64,000 nucleotides of DNA, taken from Hahella chejuensis KCTC 2396. Lineage in GTDB: Bacteria > Pseudomonadota > Gammaproteobacteria > Pseudomonadales > Oleiphilaceae. Shown in pieces: positions 1 to 8,136 of this stretch. The stretch lies in NCBI RefSeq assembly GCF_000012985.1, contig NC_007645.1, forward strand, positions 4,238,581 to 4,302,580, given 5' to 3'. The notes beneath the pieces are model-generated. The model ran no database searches, was not told where the DNA came from, and worked only from the letters and a program-made list of their open reading frames with translations. Position 1 is the first letter of the stretch. Every line of letters starts with the position of its first letter. The translations under genes and the position numbers were made by a program.

Positions 1-160
1 GAATTAACAGCCCAAAGCTGAAATTAATGATTAGCAGCACATCCAGCAGCTGTGAGGGTATAGGTGTAAAAAGCACCAACAGTATGCCCACCATACCCAG
101 GACAAGAGCCAACTCACTGCGTGTTCCCAGCAGTGAAGCCATTGATGGTCTACTCATCAT
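1..160 (-). CDS. sctV: Type III secretion export gate SctV, N-terminal fragment
   Basis: Only the first 53 codons lie in the window; the gene runs off the left edge. The translation starts MMSRPSMASLLGTRSE and continues into a hydrophobic helix (LALVLGMVGILLVLF) followed by TPIPSQLLDVLLIINFSFG, the typical start of the FlhA/SctV/LcrD export-gate family. In the family this inner-membrane protein forms the nonameric ring that receives substrates. The ATG at 160-158 overlaps the sctU stop in an ATGA junction, so the two genes are translationally coupled. The sctU-sctV order resembles that of chlamydial clusters. The cytoplasmic substrate-binding domain cannot be judged because it is outside the window. 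Confidence 0.85.
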   Translation of the reverse strand, partial: MMSRPSMASLLGTRSELALVLGMVGILLVLFTPIPSQLLDVLLIINFSFGLLI

Positions 161-1269
161 GTGGCGGCCCCTTTCATACTGAATTGATCTCTCCCCTGCC
201 GTTCTCTTTTGATTTGATAAGCGCGGCGTAAAGCCCTTGCCACGCCCACAAACGCATCCTCTGGAATCATTGAGCCAATCTCAGTTTTCTTGAATAAATA
301 ACGGGCCAACGGAGGGTCCTGAATAATTGGCACCTGATGTTGGCGCGCCAAGTCCCGCAGATGTTTCGCCATGGCGTCCCCCCCTTTCCCGGTCACTGTC
401 GGCGCGGCCATTTTTTTTGCGTCATACTTTACAACCACCGCATAGTGTTCCGGATTAGTGATAATCAGGTCTGCTTCAGGAACGCTGGCTGCAGAGCCAC
501 TGCGTTTACGCAGCTCCCTTTCCAGCTCTTTTCTTTTCGCCCTGATGTGGGGATCTCCCTCGCGCCTTTTAATCTCGTCTTTAACTTCTTTCTTAGTCAT
601 GCGCATGTTGCGCATAAACTCCCAGCGGGTGAACAACATATCAATGAGCGCAATCAATAATAGCGCCGCCGTCAGTTTGAATATAATTCCCGCAGCGTAT
701 CCAATGAATACAGGCAATGCCGTCGCCGCTGACTTGGCGGTTAACCCGAAGAGATCTGGCATCAGGCCAGCCAAAGCCCAGTACAAAACGCTCCCCAGCA
801 AAGCAAGCTTTATCAGGTTCTTCACTAGCTCAAACAATATCTTGATGGAGAATAAGCGCTTAAAACCTGTGATTGGATTGATCCGCTTAATATCAGGTTT
901 AATGGGGTGAAAAGAAAATACAGGGCCCGTCTGAACTATTGAGCACAAAACGCCAATCACCATCATTACAACCAGTAACGGACTCAATATCCAACTTACC
1001 TCCGATACAATCCAGATTCCCCAGGCTTTTGCCGTTATGATGTCAAAGTCAACAGACGCTGCGTCTGCGAATAGTTTTTGGCACAGGCTGAAGAAACGTG
1101 TGGCGAGATCCTGTGATACTGACCACAAAAGCAACGCACCAGCGGCGAGAGCGAAGACATGACTGACTTCCTGACTCTTCGCCACACTACCCTTCTTCTT
1201 CGCCTCTTGGAGTTTAAAAGGCGAAGGGGGTTCGGTCTTTTCAGACTTATCTGGTTGCGACTCTGCCAT
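157..1269 (-). CDS. sctU: Type III secretion export apparatus switch protein SctU (FlhB/YscU family)
   Basis: 370 aa, normal length for the family. The N-terminus (SEKTEPPSPFKLQEAKKKG) is the conserved lead-in to four membrane helices spread over about residues 35-215, followed by the charged linker and cytoplasmic autoprotease domain. The self-cleavage site reads N-P-E-H (residues 272-275) in place of the commoner NPTH; the catalytic Asn and the Pro are kept, so cleavage is expected. In the family, cleavage switches the machine from early (needle/rod) to late substrates. It follows sctT by 7 nt and overlaps sctV by 4 nt, so it belongs to the minus-strand export operon. Family assignment is firm; the exact injectisome subtype is not determined. 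Confidence 0.93.
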   Translation of the reverse strand: MAESQPDKSEKTEPPSPFKLQEAKKKGSVAKSQEVSHVFALAAGALLLWSVSQDLATRFFSLCQKLFADAASVDFDIITAKAWGIWIVSEVSWILSPLLVVMMVIGVLCSIVQTGPVFSFHPIKPDIKRINPITGFKRLFSIKILFELVKNLIKLALLGSVLYWALAGLMPDLFGLTAKSAATALPVFIGYAAGIIFKLTAALLLIALIDMLFTRWEFMRNMRMTKKEVKDEIKRREGDPHIRAKRKELERELRKRSGSAASVPEADLIITNPEHYAVVVKYDAKKMAAPTVTGKGGDAMAKHLRDLARQHQVPIIQDPPLARYLFKKTEIGSMIPEDAFVGVARALRRAYQIKRERQGRDQFSMKGAAT

Positions 1270-1276
1270 AACTGCT

Positions 1277-2047
1277 TCAAATGACTGTCAGCATTCCACT
1301 CCAGTAGCGGAATATAGAGTTAAACACTTCTCCAATAAGTGGAGTCAGGTATTTGAGTGAGAGCGCCGTCACGATGATCCCTAACGCCACTTTTAATGGC
1401 AGAAATAGAAAGTAAACATTCATTTGCGGCATCGTCCTCGCCATCACCGCCACGCCCACATCCAATAAAAACAACACCGCCAGGACTGGCGCCGCCAGCA
1501 CCATCGCGAATGAAAACATCAAGCCAAACTGTTTCATGGCGCCAGGAAAATCCATTCTCACCAGTCCTGAGCCCGGGGGAACCTGAGCAACGCTATAAGC
1601 AAGCCCTTTAATCACCATATGATGCGCATCCATGCTAAAAAAAACGAAGGTGGCGAAAAACAGCAATATTGTTCCCATCAACGGCTCCGCCGAGTTTGTT
1701 GCGGGATTCATTATATTCGCCGCGCCGAAGCCTGATTGAAAATCAATCAGCCTGCCGGCTATCTGAAATACGGTAAAGGCGGCGTGCAAACCTAAAGCCA
1801 TCGCCAACCCCAGCACCAACTCATTCGCACAGGCCAACGCCATATCAACGACTGAAGATGGTAATTGCACACCCGTGGCGGGCGAGAAACGCACCATCAA
1901 CAACGCCAGGGCGCAAACCAAGAAAAACCTAATGCGCCCAGGCAAACGTCCAAACATATCAAAAGGAGAAGCCATCACCACTAACGCCAGTCGTATGGAC
2001 AGGAGCCACCAGGCCCATGCCCAGGATAGATCAATGGTGAAATGCAT
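1277..2047 (-). CDS. sctT: Type III secretion export apparatus protein SctT (FliR/YscT family)
   Basis: 256 aa, almost entirely hydrophobic, with six or more membrane segments. The segments MARTMPQMNVYFLFLPLKVA and SGFGAANIMNPATNSAEPL are characteristic of the SpaR/YscT/FliR family, which together with SctR and SctS builds the export pore in the inner membrane. The gene starts 3 nt after the sctS stop and ends 7 nt before sctU, the canonical S-T-U order. Length and motifs look intact. Its usual partner SctR is not encoded upstream here, which implies it lies elsewhere in the genome. Confidence 0.92.
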   Translation of the reverse strand: MHFTIDLSWAWAWWLLSIRLALVVMASPFDMFGRLPGRIRFFLVCALALLMVRFSPATGVQLPSSVVDMALACANELVLGLAMALGLHAAFTVFQIAGRLIDFQSGFGAANIMNPATNSAEPLMGTILLFFATFVFFSMDAHHMVIKGLAYSVAQVPPGSGLVRMDFPGAMKQFGLMFSFAMVLAAPVLAVLFLLDVGVAVMARTMPQMNVYFLFLPLKVALGIIVTALSLKYLTPLIGEVFNSIFRYWSGMLTVI

Positions 2048-2050
2048 TGT

Positions 2051-2317
2051 CTAAAAGTATGCCGGTATATTCCCGATTACATTTTTTGCATAAAGGGTCA
2101 ATGTCGCCAGCATCCAGGACCCCATAACAAATATGATCGCCACGACAGCGCCAATTTTTGGCACAAACGTCAGCGTCATTTCCTGTATCTGAGTGACTAC
2201 CTGCAATATGCTGATAATCAGCCCCACGACCAGACTGACTATTAAAATAGGCGCAGCGACCAAAACTGCCGTCCATAACATGTCTTCGGTAAGCATCATC
2301 GCCAGATCAGCGTTCAT
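2051..2317 (-). CDS. sctS: Type III secretion export apparatus protein SctS (FliQ/YscS family)
   Basis: 88 aa from the ATG at 2317, matching the usual 86-89 aa of FliQ/YscS. A longer reading to 2341 would need a TTG start; the ATG at 2317 has a GGAG Shine-Dalgarno 8 nt upstream and begins MNADLAMMLTEDMLW, so I prefer it. Two membrane helices flank the conserved polar segment ISILQVVTQIQEMTLTFVPK, the family hallmark. SctS packs around the SctR-SctT core of the export pore. The start lies just downstream of the stop of the TPR gene, with sctT following after 3 nt. Confidence 0.92.
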   Translation of the reverse strand: MNADLAMMLTEDMLWTAVLVAAPILIVSLVVGLIISILQVVTQIQEMTLTFVPKIGAVVAIIFVMGSWMLATLTLYAKNVIGNIPAYF

Positions 2318-2337
2318 AGGCTCATCTCCATCTATTC

Positions 2338-3474
2338 TCAATGACGGATAAACTGAGGAAGAATATCAATCAGCTTACGCCCTTTATCATCAATAGGCGC
2401 ATTCATAAGGCGATGCATAATCTGTTGCGCCTGCTCTGGATTGTTTTCACCTTGGTCACATAAAGCACGGGCAAAGTGTCCAGAGAAGGAGTCTTTATCC
2501 AGTCGGGTCGCCTTGCGCGCCAGTAAACGCGCTTCCGCATAATCGTGCGTTAACGCTTTAATAACCGCCAGGGCGCCGTAGGTCTCGCCAAATCGGTCAT
2601 CGATTTCGCTGGCGCGGCGTAAACTCTCCTCTGCTTCCTGCATCCGGCCCTGCAAAATCTGGCACCAAGCCAATACGTTCCAGGAACCGATATGGCCAGG
2701 CATATTTTCAAGCCCTTTTTTTAAGGCGCCTTCAGCGGCGGCCAAATCACCTTGCTGCATTTCAAGGAGGCCTTTGCCAACCCATCCACGCCCGCTTTTC
2801 GGCTTGGCCTGAATCATTGCGTCGAAGCTTTGAGCAGCCGTACTCAGATCCAATGCGTTGAGGGAGCAATATGCCTTAACACCCAATGCTTCCGCATTGT
2901 CTGGCTCCTGCGCCAACACTTCCTCTGCCACGCGTATCGCTTTATCAAAGTCTTCGTTGTCTTGCAGACACATCGCTAAAACAGCTTTGGCCTCGGAGAA
3001 GTTCGGCTGCAGAGAAATCGCCAGATTTGCAAAGCGCTCCACCTCTGGCAGGTCGCCCATGGCGTAATAGGCTCGCGCGAGGATTAGTGCATAACCGGGA
3101 TTCTTTCCAGGCTCTTCAATATGCTCGCTCAGTTCAACGACCGCCTTATCCGGCGCTGATTGCAGGAGGTAACAGTAACCTAGATTGTAGCTAATGCTTG
3201 GGTGAGACAGCCCTGCTGTTTTAAGCTGGGAGAAGCCCGCTATCGCCTCGTCAACTCGTCCCAATGTGATCATGACCATCGAGCGCTCATAAATCGCCTG
3301 AGGGTGGTCCGCCGCAATTTTTAATGCGCGGTCAAAGAGCGGAACAGCGTCTTCAGGCTGGCCGTTTTCATGCAGCGCGCGCCCCAAATCCAATAACAGA
3401 TTCAGGTTGTTTTCATCTTGTTCGAGAAAACGCTTGAGGCGCGCGATTTTTTCCGCCAAGTCGGAGACTGACAT
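2338..3474 (-). CDS. TPR-repeat protein of the type III secretion operon
   Basis: 378 aa made of about ten consecutive tetratricopeptide-like repeats (for example DLGRALHENGQPEDAVPLFD, LGYCYLLQSAPDKAVVELSE, ALGVKAYCSLNALDLSTAAQ). There is no signal peptide or membrane segment, so it is probably cytoplasmic. It sits where sctR would normally be, directly before sctS, and its stop lies about 20 nt upstream of the sctS ATG, so it is cotranscribed with the export apparatus. TPR proteins in such clusters are often chaperones or scaffolds for translocators or sorting-platform parts; that role is inference. I do not recognise a named orthologue. Confidence 0.8.
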   Translation of the reverse strand: MSVSDLAEKIARLKRFLEQDENNLNLLLDLGRALHENGQPEDAVPLFDRALKIAADHPQAIYERSMVMITLGRVDEAIAGFSQLKTAGLSHPSISYNLGYCYLLQSAPDKAVVELSEHIEEPGKNPGYALILARAYYAMGDLPEVERFANLAISLQPNFSEAKAVLAMCLQDNEDFDKAIRVAEEVLAQEPDNAEALGVKAYCSLNALDLSTAAQSFDAMIQAKPKSGRGWVGKGLLEMQQGDLAAAEGALKKGLENMPGHIGSWNVLAWCQILQGRMQEAEESLRRASEIDDRFGETYGALAVIKALTHDYAEARLLARKATRLDKDSFSGHFARALCDQGENNPEQAQQIMHRLMNAPIDDKGRKLIDILPQFIRH

Positions 3475-3490
3475 GTGTCCGTCCGTAGTA

Positions 3491-4030
3491 TCAGTTGTAT
3501 AGATGGTCCGCTTCTTTCAAATCACTCATGGACTCGGCCTGGGAGCGTCGCCCGTCAAGGTCCTGAAGAAGGGTTTTAGCCCGATTAAAATAAAGGTTAT
3601 CGACGGGGGCGGACTTTAGCAGAATATCGATCAGACGCCGAGCTTCATTTTCATTCCCCAGCTCAACATTCGCCAATGAGGCGTAAAACAATGAAGGCGG
3701 ATGGGTGGGTTCGTCCTCAAGCACTTCGGCCCAAACCTGCAGGGCGCGGTCCTTAATGCCTTGTTCAAATTGCACCATGCCGTACTGAAAACGCTCTAGA
3801 ACCGCTTTGGTTTCTCTGGCGAGAAAGCTCTCATAGTGGAAGGATGCACGCTCTAACAAATCCAGCTGAGCGTAAATTTTAGCTAATAAAGATTCTACTT
3901 CGGGGGGGAATTCGGGGAGCTGATATGCTCTCTTCAGTTTGGCCAATGCTTCGTCAATTCGCTTTGCGTCAACATCCAACCTGGCCAAGGCAAGCAACTC
4001 ATCGCCTTCAAAGAGACTTAGGTCCATCAT
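3491..4030 (-). CDS. Small TPR-like protein, first gene of the type III secretion operon segment
   Basis: 179 aa with about four TPR-type helical pairs (ALARLDVDAKRIDEALAKLK, LLAKIYAQLDLLERASFHYE, FYASLANVELGNENEARRLI). No signal peptide. It begins MMDLSLFEGDE with an AGGTG Shine-Dalgarno 7 nt upstream, and the next TPR gene starts 16 nt after its stop, so the two are almost certainly cotranscribed with sctSTU. The lead segment resembles small secretion chaperones in size, but no named family is recognised. It is the most upstream intact gene of the operon segment; the region above it contains IS debris. Confidence 0.75.
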   Translation of the reverse strand: MMDLSLFEGDELLALARLDVDAKRIDEALAKLKRAYQLPEFPPEVESLLAKIYAQLDLLERASFHYESFLARETKAVLERFQYGMVQFEQGIKDRALQVWAEVLEDEPTHPPSLFYASLANVELGNENEARRLIDILLKSAPVDNLYFNRAKTLLQDLDGRRSQAESMSDLKEADHLYN

Positions 4031-4146
4031 TCTTACACCTGAAAATGACTACTAACAACAATCCGGAGCGGCCCGTAGCCCAAAGTTTTTGATACTTCAT
4101 CCCTAAGGAACACACCTCCGATGGAGGCGGCAATTCTAACAACCTG

Positions 4147-4308
4147 TTACTTCTTGATCAATTTAAAAAAGGTGAAATATTGTGGGTTGGGGTTAGGAAT
4201 TGTCTTCACATTACTCATTTGAATTGAAACGGAGTCACCCTGCATAATCTGGCTAAATTTTAAAGGGATTTCATCATCGCTAATTCGCCACAGCTCACTT
4301 CTATGCAT
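4147..4308 (-). CDS. Possible 53-aa ORF or gene remnant upstream of the T3SS operon
   Basis: A 53-codon reading frame starts at the ATG at 4308 and ends with TAA at 4147. It begins MHRSELWRISDDEIPLKF and ends YFTFFKLIKK. The composition is protein-like and the frame is not the shadow of another gene. Its ATG overlaps the TAG that ends the decayed IS630 transposase, so it may be the surviving 3' part of a gene cut by that insertion rather than a true small gene. No Shine-Dalgarno is evident. The rest of the 4031-4326 interval holds only a short hairpin (CCTCC-GAT-GGAGG near 4116). Confidence 0.25.
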   Translation of the reverse strand: MHRSELWRISDDEIPLKFSQIMQGDSVSIQMSNVKTIPNPNPQYFTFFKLIKK

Positions 4309-4735
4309 TCAATAACTTATCGTTCATTAACGAGGCATCGATATAGGCATTCCAAGCCGCATATTTGATGCTTGGGTGATTAAAGTATTTTTCACCCTCA
4401 CAGGTTTCTTTTGCAACATACACATATGTGACCGGATTTTCTTTTTGAGGTCCCCTTTCTTTCGCGCTGGCTTACCGCCGTGAACTCCCGCTTTTAAGTC
4501 ACAATTCAAGTATTCGTCTGGGTTCAATTCCGGGGAATAGGCGGGTAAGTAGAATACTTCAATATGATCCTGATTTTCCTCAAGCCAGGCTTCCACCATC
4601 TTGGCGTGATGGACTCTCAAATTGTCCAGTATCAGGAAGACCTTGCGTCTGGCGTCTTTGATCAGCCGCTTCATGAACCCTGTCAACCGGGCCGCGTCCA
4701 TATGGCGTGTCCGGCCCTGCCCCTCTAGACGATCC
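4301..4735 (-). pseudogene. IS630-family transposase remnant (5' truncated and frameshifted)
   Basis: The DDE-type C-terminal half is clear: DAARLTGFMKRLIKDARRK, then LILDNLRVHHAKMVEAW (second acidic residue region) and YLPAYSPELNPDEYLNCDLK (catalytic E and the NPxE box). The N-terminal helix-turn-helix and first catalytic Asp are missing. The reading frame is also broken at the A-run around 4388-4392: one base is lost there, and the normal end (YFNHPSIKYAAWNAYIDA...) continues in another frame to a TAG at 4301-4303. With two lesions it cannot make transposase. It abuts the 3' end of the mipA-like gene, whose own C-terminus is intact. Confidence 0.85.
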
Positions 4736-4748
4736 GAGCATGATTGGC

Positions 4749-5495
4749 TCAGAAAAGGTAAAGGAAGTTCAACGCGGCGCTCCATACCGTGCTGCGATCC
4801 ACCAAAGGCGAGTCAGTGATTTCGTCACCCAGCCAACGCACTTCCGCTGAATGAGAGATGCGCCAGTGTTCCGACAACACAGTGAATAATTCATACCCGA
4901 CAAATGGCGTCAGCGTGTCATCGCCTTCATAAGCGCTCCGGTCGGAAGTCGCCTCGCTGTCGCGAACGCCATAGTAGTAGTCCACATAGTCGCTGCTGCG
5001 GTAGTAAAAACCCGCTGAAGGCGTCAGATAGAGAGTATCGCTCAACTTCTGCGACGAGGAGAAACTGGCGCTGCCGACCAATCCTTTGTATGCGCCTGAT
5101 ACATCGTGCGCAATGGCGGCGTTCAATGAGCCCTGATCAAATGCATACTCCACTCCTACGCCCAAATCGATGCTGGCGTCTCTATCGTCCATTCCCGCGA
5201 AGACAACGGAGTCTGACGCATCGTATCCGCCGTCTCCCATACCCAGGCTGACGTAGGCGTTCAAGCCGCTGTCGCCATCGCCCAATACGCGATAATCAGC
5301 TTCGGTTCCGCTGATGCTGAAACGATCTCCTTTGTAAGAAATCGCCGGATAGACCGCCAGCTCATCTGAGCCGCTCACGCCTTCGTACTCCGATTTCCAG
5401 GCTGCTGCGCCAACGCCAAGCATAAAATCCCCGGCGCAAGCCGATCCCGCGCTCAAACATAACGACAGCGCAATAGACTTCCTTTTGCTTACCAC
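4749..5495 (-). CDS. MipA/OmpV-family outer membrane protein
   Basis: 248 aa with an N-terminal signal peptide (KSIALSLCLSAGSACAG) and then beta-barrel strands ending in an aromatic C-terminus (LNFLYLF). The segments WKSEYEGVSGSDELAVYP, GMDDRDASIDLGVGVEYAF and AIAHDVSGAYKGLVGSA are the family signatures. MipA/OmpV proteins sit in the outer membrane; MipA of E. coli scaffolds peptidoglycan enzymes, and others are osmo- or antibiotic-responsive. The GTG start at 5495 has a GAGG 6 nt upstream. The IS630 remnant begins just past the stop but did not truncate the gene. The 335-nt interval upstream (5496-5830) holds only the promoter region and a 150-bp repeat. Confidence 0.85.
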   Translation of the reverse strand: MVSKRKSIALSLCLSAGSACAGDFMLGVGAAAWKSEYEGVSGSDELAVYPAISYKGDRFSISGTEADYRVLGDGDSGLNAYVSLGMGDGGYDASDSVVFAGMDDRDASIDLGVGVEYAFDQGSLNAAIAHDVSGAYKGLVGSASFSSSQKLSDTLYLTPSAGFYYRSSDYVDYYYGVRDSEATSDRSAYEGDDTLTPFVGYELFTVLSEHWRISHSAEVRWLGDEITDSPLVDRSTVWSAALNFLYLF

Positions 5496-5603
5496 AAGTT
5501 ACCTCACTTTCTCTTCGTAATTTACAGACATAGACTAACCACGAATGGGCTCGCGCAACAATCTGATTATTTTGATGAGTCAGTGTGACAACTTAAAGAG
5601 GTG

Positions 5604-5753
5604 TTATTAATATGGCAATGATATTGGCATGTTAATAATCAGGCGCATGAATGCGCCTGCGCGGCGGCTAGCCGCGGGAGACAGGGCCTGACAGGTGCAG
5701 ACCCTGTCGTTGCAGACAAATAGAAGGAAGCTATTTGTCTGCCTGATTAATAA
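5604..5753 (+). repeat. Full copy of the ~150-bp hairpin repeat element
   Basis: Begins TTATTAATATGGCAATG and ends GCCTGATTAATAA. Inside are five hairpins: TTAATATGGCAAT/ATTGGCATGTTAA (two mismatches), CAGGCGCAT/ATGCGCCTG, a CGCGGC/GCCGCG type stem, an ACAGGGCCTG/CAGG-CCTGT type stem (damaged here), and GCAGACAAATAG/CTATTTGTCTGC with loop AAGGAAG. Other full copies are at 8470, 19552 and 57891. No target-site duplication is evident at the ends. Confidence 0.93.
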
Positions 5754-5830
5754 TTGGTTTCCCAGATCTCCACGCCTAAAATAAAAACAACGCATCCAAC
5801 CCTGTCACTTAACCCCAAGGAGGACGCACC

Positions 5831-6958
5831 GTGCTTACTACAGCCGAACTCAGCCGCTACAGCCGACACCTCAGCCTGCCGGAGTTTGGGCGCGCGGGTC
5901 AGGAGCAATTGCGGGCTTCGCGCGTGTTGATTGTGGGAGCTGGCGGTTTGGGCTCGCCATTGGGATTGTATCTGGCGGCGGCGGGCGTGGGCATATTAGG
6001 GATTGTGGATGGCGACGTGGTGGAGGAAAGTAATCTGCAGCGGCAGGTGCTGTATACCGTGGATGACATCGGCCAACCCAAAGCGGAGCGCGCCGCCGCT
6101 CGATTGAACGCATTGAACCCGCATGTCGACATTCGGCCCTACACAATGACGCTATCCTCGGAAAACGCCTTGGGGCTGATCAAGGACTACGATCTGGTCA
6201 TTGATGGCACGGATAACTTCCCCACTCGTTACCTGACCAACGATGCTTGCGTGCTCGCCGGCAAACCCAATGTGTATGGCAGCATCTTCCAGTTTGAAGG
6301 TCAGGCCAGCGTGTTTCATCATGAGGGCGGCCCCTGTTATCGCTGCCTGTTTCCGGAACCGCCTCCGCCGGGCATGGTTCCGTCCTGCGCCGAGGGCGGC
6401 GTGCTGGGAGTATTGCCCGCCATGATCGCAGGCATACAGGCGACTGAAGCCATCAAGATCCTTACTGGTATGGGCGACACTCTGAGCGGCCGCCTGCTGC
6501 AATACAATGCATTGAGCATGACATTTGACGAGTTGCGTCTGCGCCGGGACCCGGAGTGCCCCGTGTGCGGCGACCATCCCAGCATCACAGCGTTGATTGA
6601 TTACGACGCATTTTGCGGCGTCCCCAAAGCCCTGGCGCAGGAATGCGATATCAATCCGGAGGCGCTAAACGCGCGTCTACAAAAGGGAGAGCAGATGACG
6701 CTCATTGATGTGCGAGAACCCTACGAACGGGAAATTTGCGCCATCGACGGCAGTCTTCACATTCCCTTGCAAAGCCTGCCAGCTCGAATACACGAATTCA
6801 GCAAAGAGCAAACGCTGGTGTTCTATTGCAAGTCGGGAGGGCGCTCCGCCGGCGCCCGCCAGCTATTCAGCGACGCTGACTTCCATCGCGTTTACAACCT
6901 CAGCGGCGGCATTCTCGCCTGGGCGGACAAGATCGACCCAGACATGCCCCGCTACTGA
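5831..6958 (+). CDS. MoeB/ThiF-like E1 adenylyltransferase with C-terminal rhodanese domain (MoeZ type)
   Basis: 375 aa. Residues 1-250 are an E1-like Rossmann domain: nucleotide loop GAGGLGS (36-42), DGDVVEESNLQRQ (60-72), the zinc pairs C169/C172 and C243/C246, and a candidate thioester Cys at 186 (SCAEGG). Residues about 275-375 form a rhodanese domain with active-site loop CKSGGRS (333-339). In the family the first domain adenylates the GG tail of a ubiquitin-fold protein and the second passes on sulfur to make a thiocarboxylate. The GTG start has an AAGGAGG upstream. The gene faces a BNR protein and a MoaD-like protein that ends in GG, its likely partner. Confidence 0.9.
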   Translation: MLTTAELSRYSRHLSLPEFGRAGQEQLRASRVLIVGAGGLGSPLGLYLAAAGVGILGIVDGDVVEESNLQRQVLYTVDDIGQPKAERAAARLNALNPHVDIRPYTMTLSSENALGLIKDYDLVIDGTDNFPTRYLTNDACVLAGKPNVYGSIFQFEGQASVFHHEGGPCYRCLFPEPPPPGMVPSCAEGGVLGVLPAMIAGIQATEAIKILTGMGDTLSGRLLQYNALSMTFDELRLRRDPECPVCGDHPSITALIDYDAFCGVPKALAQECDINPEALNARLQKGEQMTLIDVREPYEREICAIDGSLHIPLQSLPARIHEFSKEQTLVFYCKSGGRSAGARQLFSDADFHRVYNLSGGILAWADKIDPDMPRY

Positions 6959-7008
6959 TTCCAGGCTCATTTCTACCTGCGCTTTGGTCAGGATTCGTCG
7001 CGTCCGGA

Positions 7009-8097
7009 TTAGAACTGCTTATCGAACCGCACAACGTAAATCGGAGGCAGGTGCGCGCTCAAGCACTGCCAGTGGTCGCCCTGATCCTCGCTCACCCACA
7101 GCCCGCCGGTAGTTGAGCCAAAGGCCAGCAGGTCGCCACTGTCGTCTACATCCAAGGAGTGGCGATAGGTCAAATCATAGGCGGGACCTTGCGGCAACCC
7201 ATTGCTGAGCGCGGTGAAGCTTTTCCCGCCGTCGCGCGTACGATTAATGATTAATTTAGCGTCTACTGGAACGCGGCGTTCATCCTTGATGGCCGGAGCA
7301 AACCAGGCCGTGTTTGGGTCCTGGGGATGCACCGCTACAGCGAAACCGAACACAGAGGGTGAAACATCGGTGAGTTCCGTCCAGCTATGCCCGCCGTCTT
7401 CGGAACGAAAGACGCCATTATGGTGCTGAATCCACATATGGTCCGGCGAAGCGGGACAACTGACCATGCGATGGGGGTCCTGAGATACAGGATTGTAGGC
7501 TTGATCCGGGGGCAGAAAAGCGGCCCGTAGCCCCTGCCCTGTCTGAGCCCAGGTATCGCCGGCATCCAGACTTTCCCATACCCCCCCACAAGAGATCGCC
7601 AACCGCACGCAACGGGTGTTGTTGGGATGCACGCAAATGGAGTGAATGCCGGGCTTGTCGTAACCGCCGCCGAACCAGTTTTCCCGCTCCGGTCGCCGCC
7701 ATAGCGAATCAATTAACGTCCAATTCTCGCCCCGGTCAGTGGATTTGAATAAGCCTCCAGGAATCGTGCCCGCCCACAGGGTAGCCGGTTGATCCGCGCC
7801 GCCGGGAACCAGCTCCCAGATTAACTCTACGGCAGGCCCATCCTCTTCGCCGCTTTTGGGAAACTTGGGCGGCTCGATTTCTTTCCATTCTCTGGAGCCG
7901 GGCTCAGCCCGATGCAGTTTGACGCCAAAGTGGCCGAGATTGAGGGCGGTATATTGGTCGCCATTGCGCGGATCGCGCAGCGCCATGGATACCGGGTCGC
8001 CCAGAAAGTCGGGCTCGCTGCAGCGCCACTGGCCGTGTCCCGTGCGTTCGAAGATAAACAACCCCTTGCGCGTTCCGATACGTAATTTTTGATTCAT
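7009..8097 (-). CDS. BNR/Asp-box repeat beta-propeller protein (sialidase-like, WD40/YVTN-like)
   Basis: 362 aa from the ATG at 8097, which has GGGAG 8 nt upstream; the track start five codons earlier lacks one. It begins MNQKLRIGTRKGLFIFERTG. At least five Asp-box motifs of the SxDxGxxW type are visible (STDRGENW, SLDAGDTW, SEDGGHSW, TRDGGKSF, SEDQGDHW), which implies a six- or seven-bladed propeller. There is no signal peptide, so it is probably cytoplasmic and unlikely to be a true secreted sialidase. It lies 39 nt downstream of the MoaD-like gene on the same strand, and converges with the E1/rhodanese gene. A role as substrate or partner of the sulfur-carrier pair is inference. Confidence 0.8.
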   Translation of the reverse strand: MNQKLRIGTRKGLFIFERTGHGQWRCSEPDFLGDPVSMALRDPRNGDQYTALNLGHFGVKLHRAEPGSREWKEIEPPKFPKSGEEDGPAVELIWELVPGGADQPATLWAGTIPGGLFKSTDRGENWTLIDSLWRRPERENWFGGGYDKPGIHSICVHPNNTRCVRLAISCGGVWESLDAGDTWAQTGQGLRAAFLPPDQAYNPVSQDPHRMVSCPASPDHMWIQHHNGVFRSEDGGHSWTELTDVSPSVFGFAVAVHPQDPNTAWFAPAIKDERRVPVDAKLIINRTRDGGKSFTALSNGLPQGPAYDLTYRHSLDVDDSGDLLAFGSTTGGLWVSEDQGDHWQCLSAHLPPIYVVRFDKQF

Positions 8098-8136
8098 CGC
8101 CGCCGCTCCCATCAGTTTGAAGGATTGGGGCCGCCG

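Noticed and set aside
337-910. Plus-strand ORFs across the sctU gene
   Set aside because: They are antisense shadows of a clearly conserved minus-strand gene; GC-rich codon bias leaves long open frames on the other strand.
5604-5753. Repeat copies as CRISPR repeats
   Set aside because: Copies are scattered, ~150 bp, of differing length, and have no spacer arrangement or cas genes.
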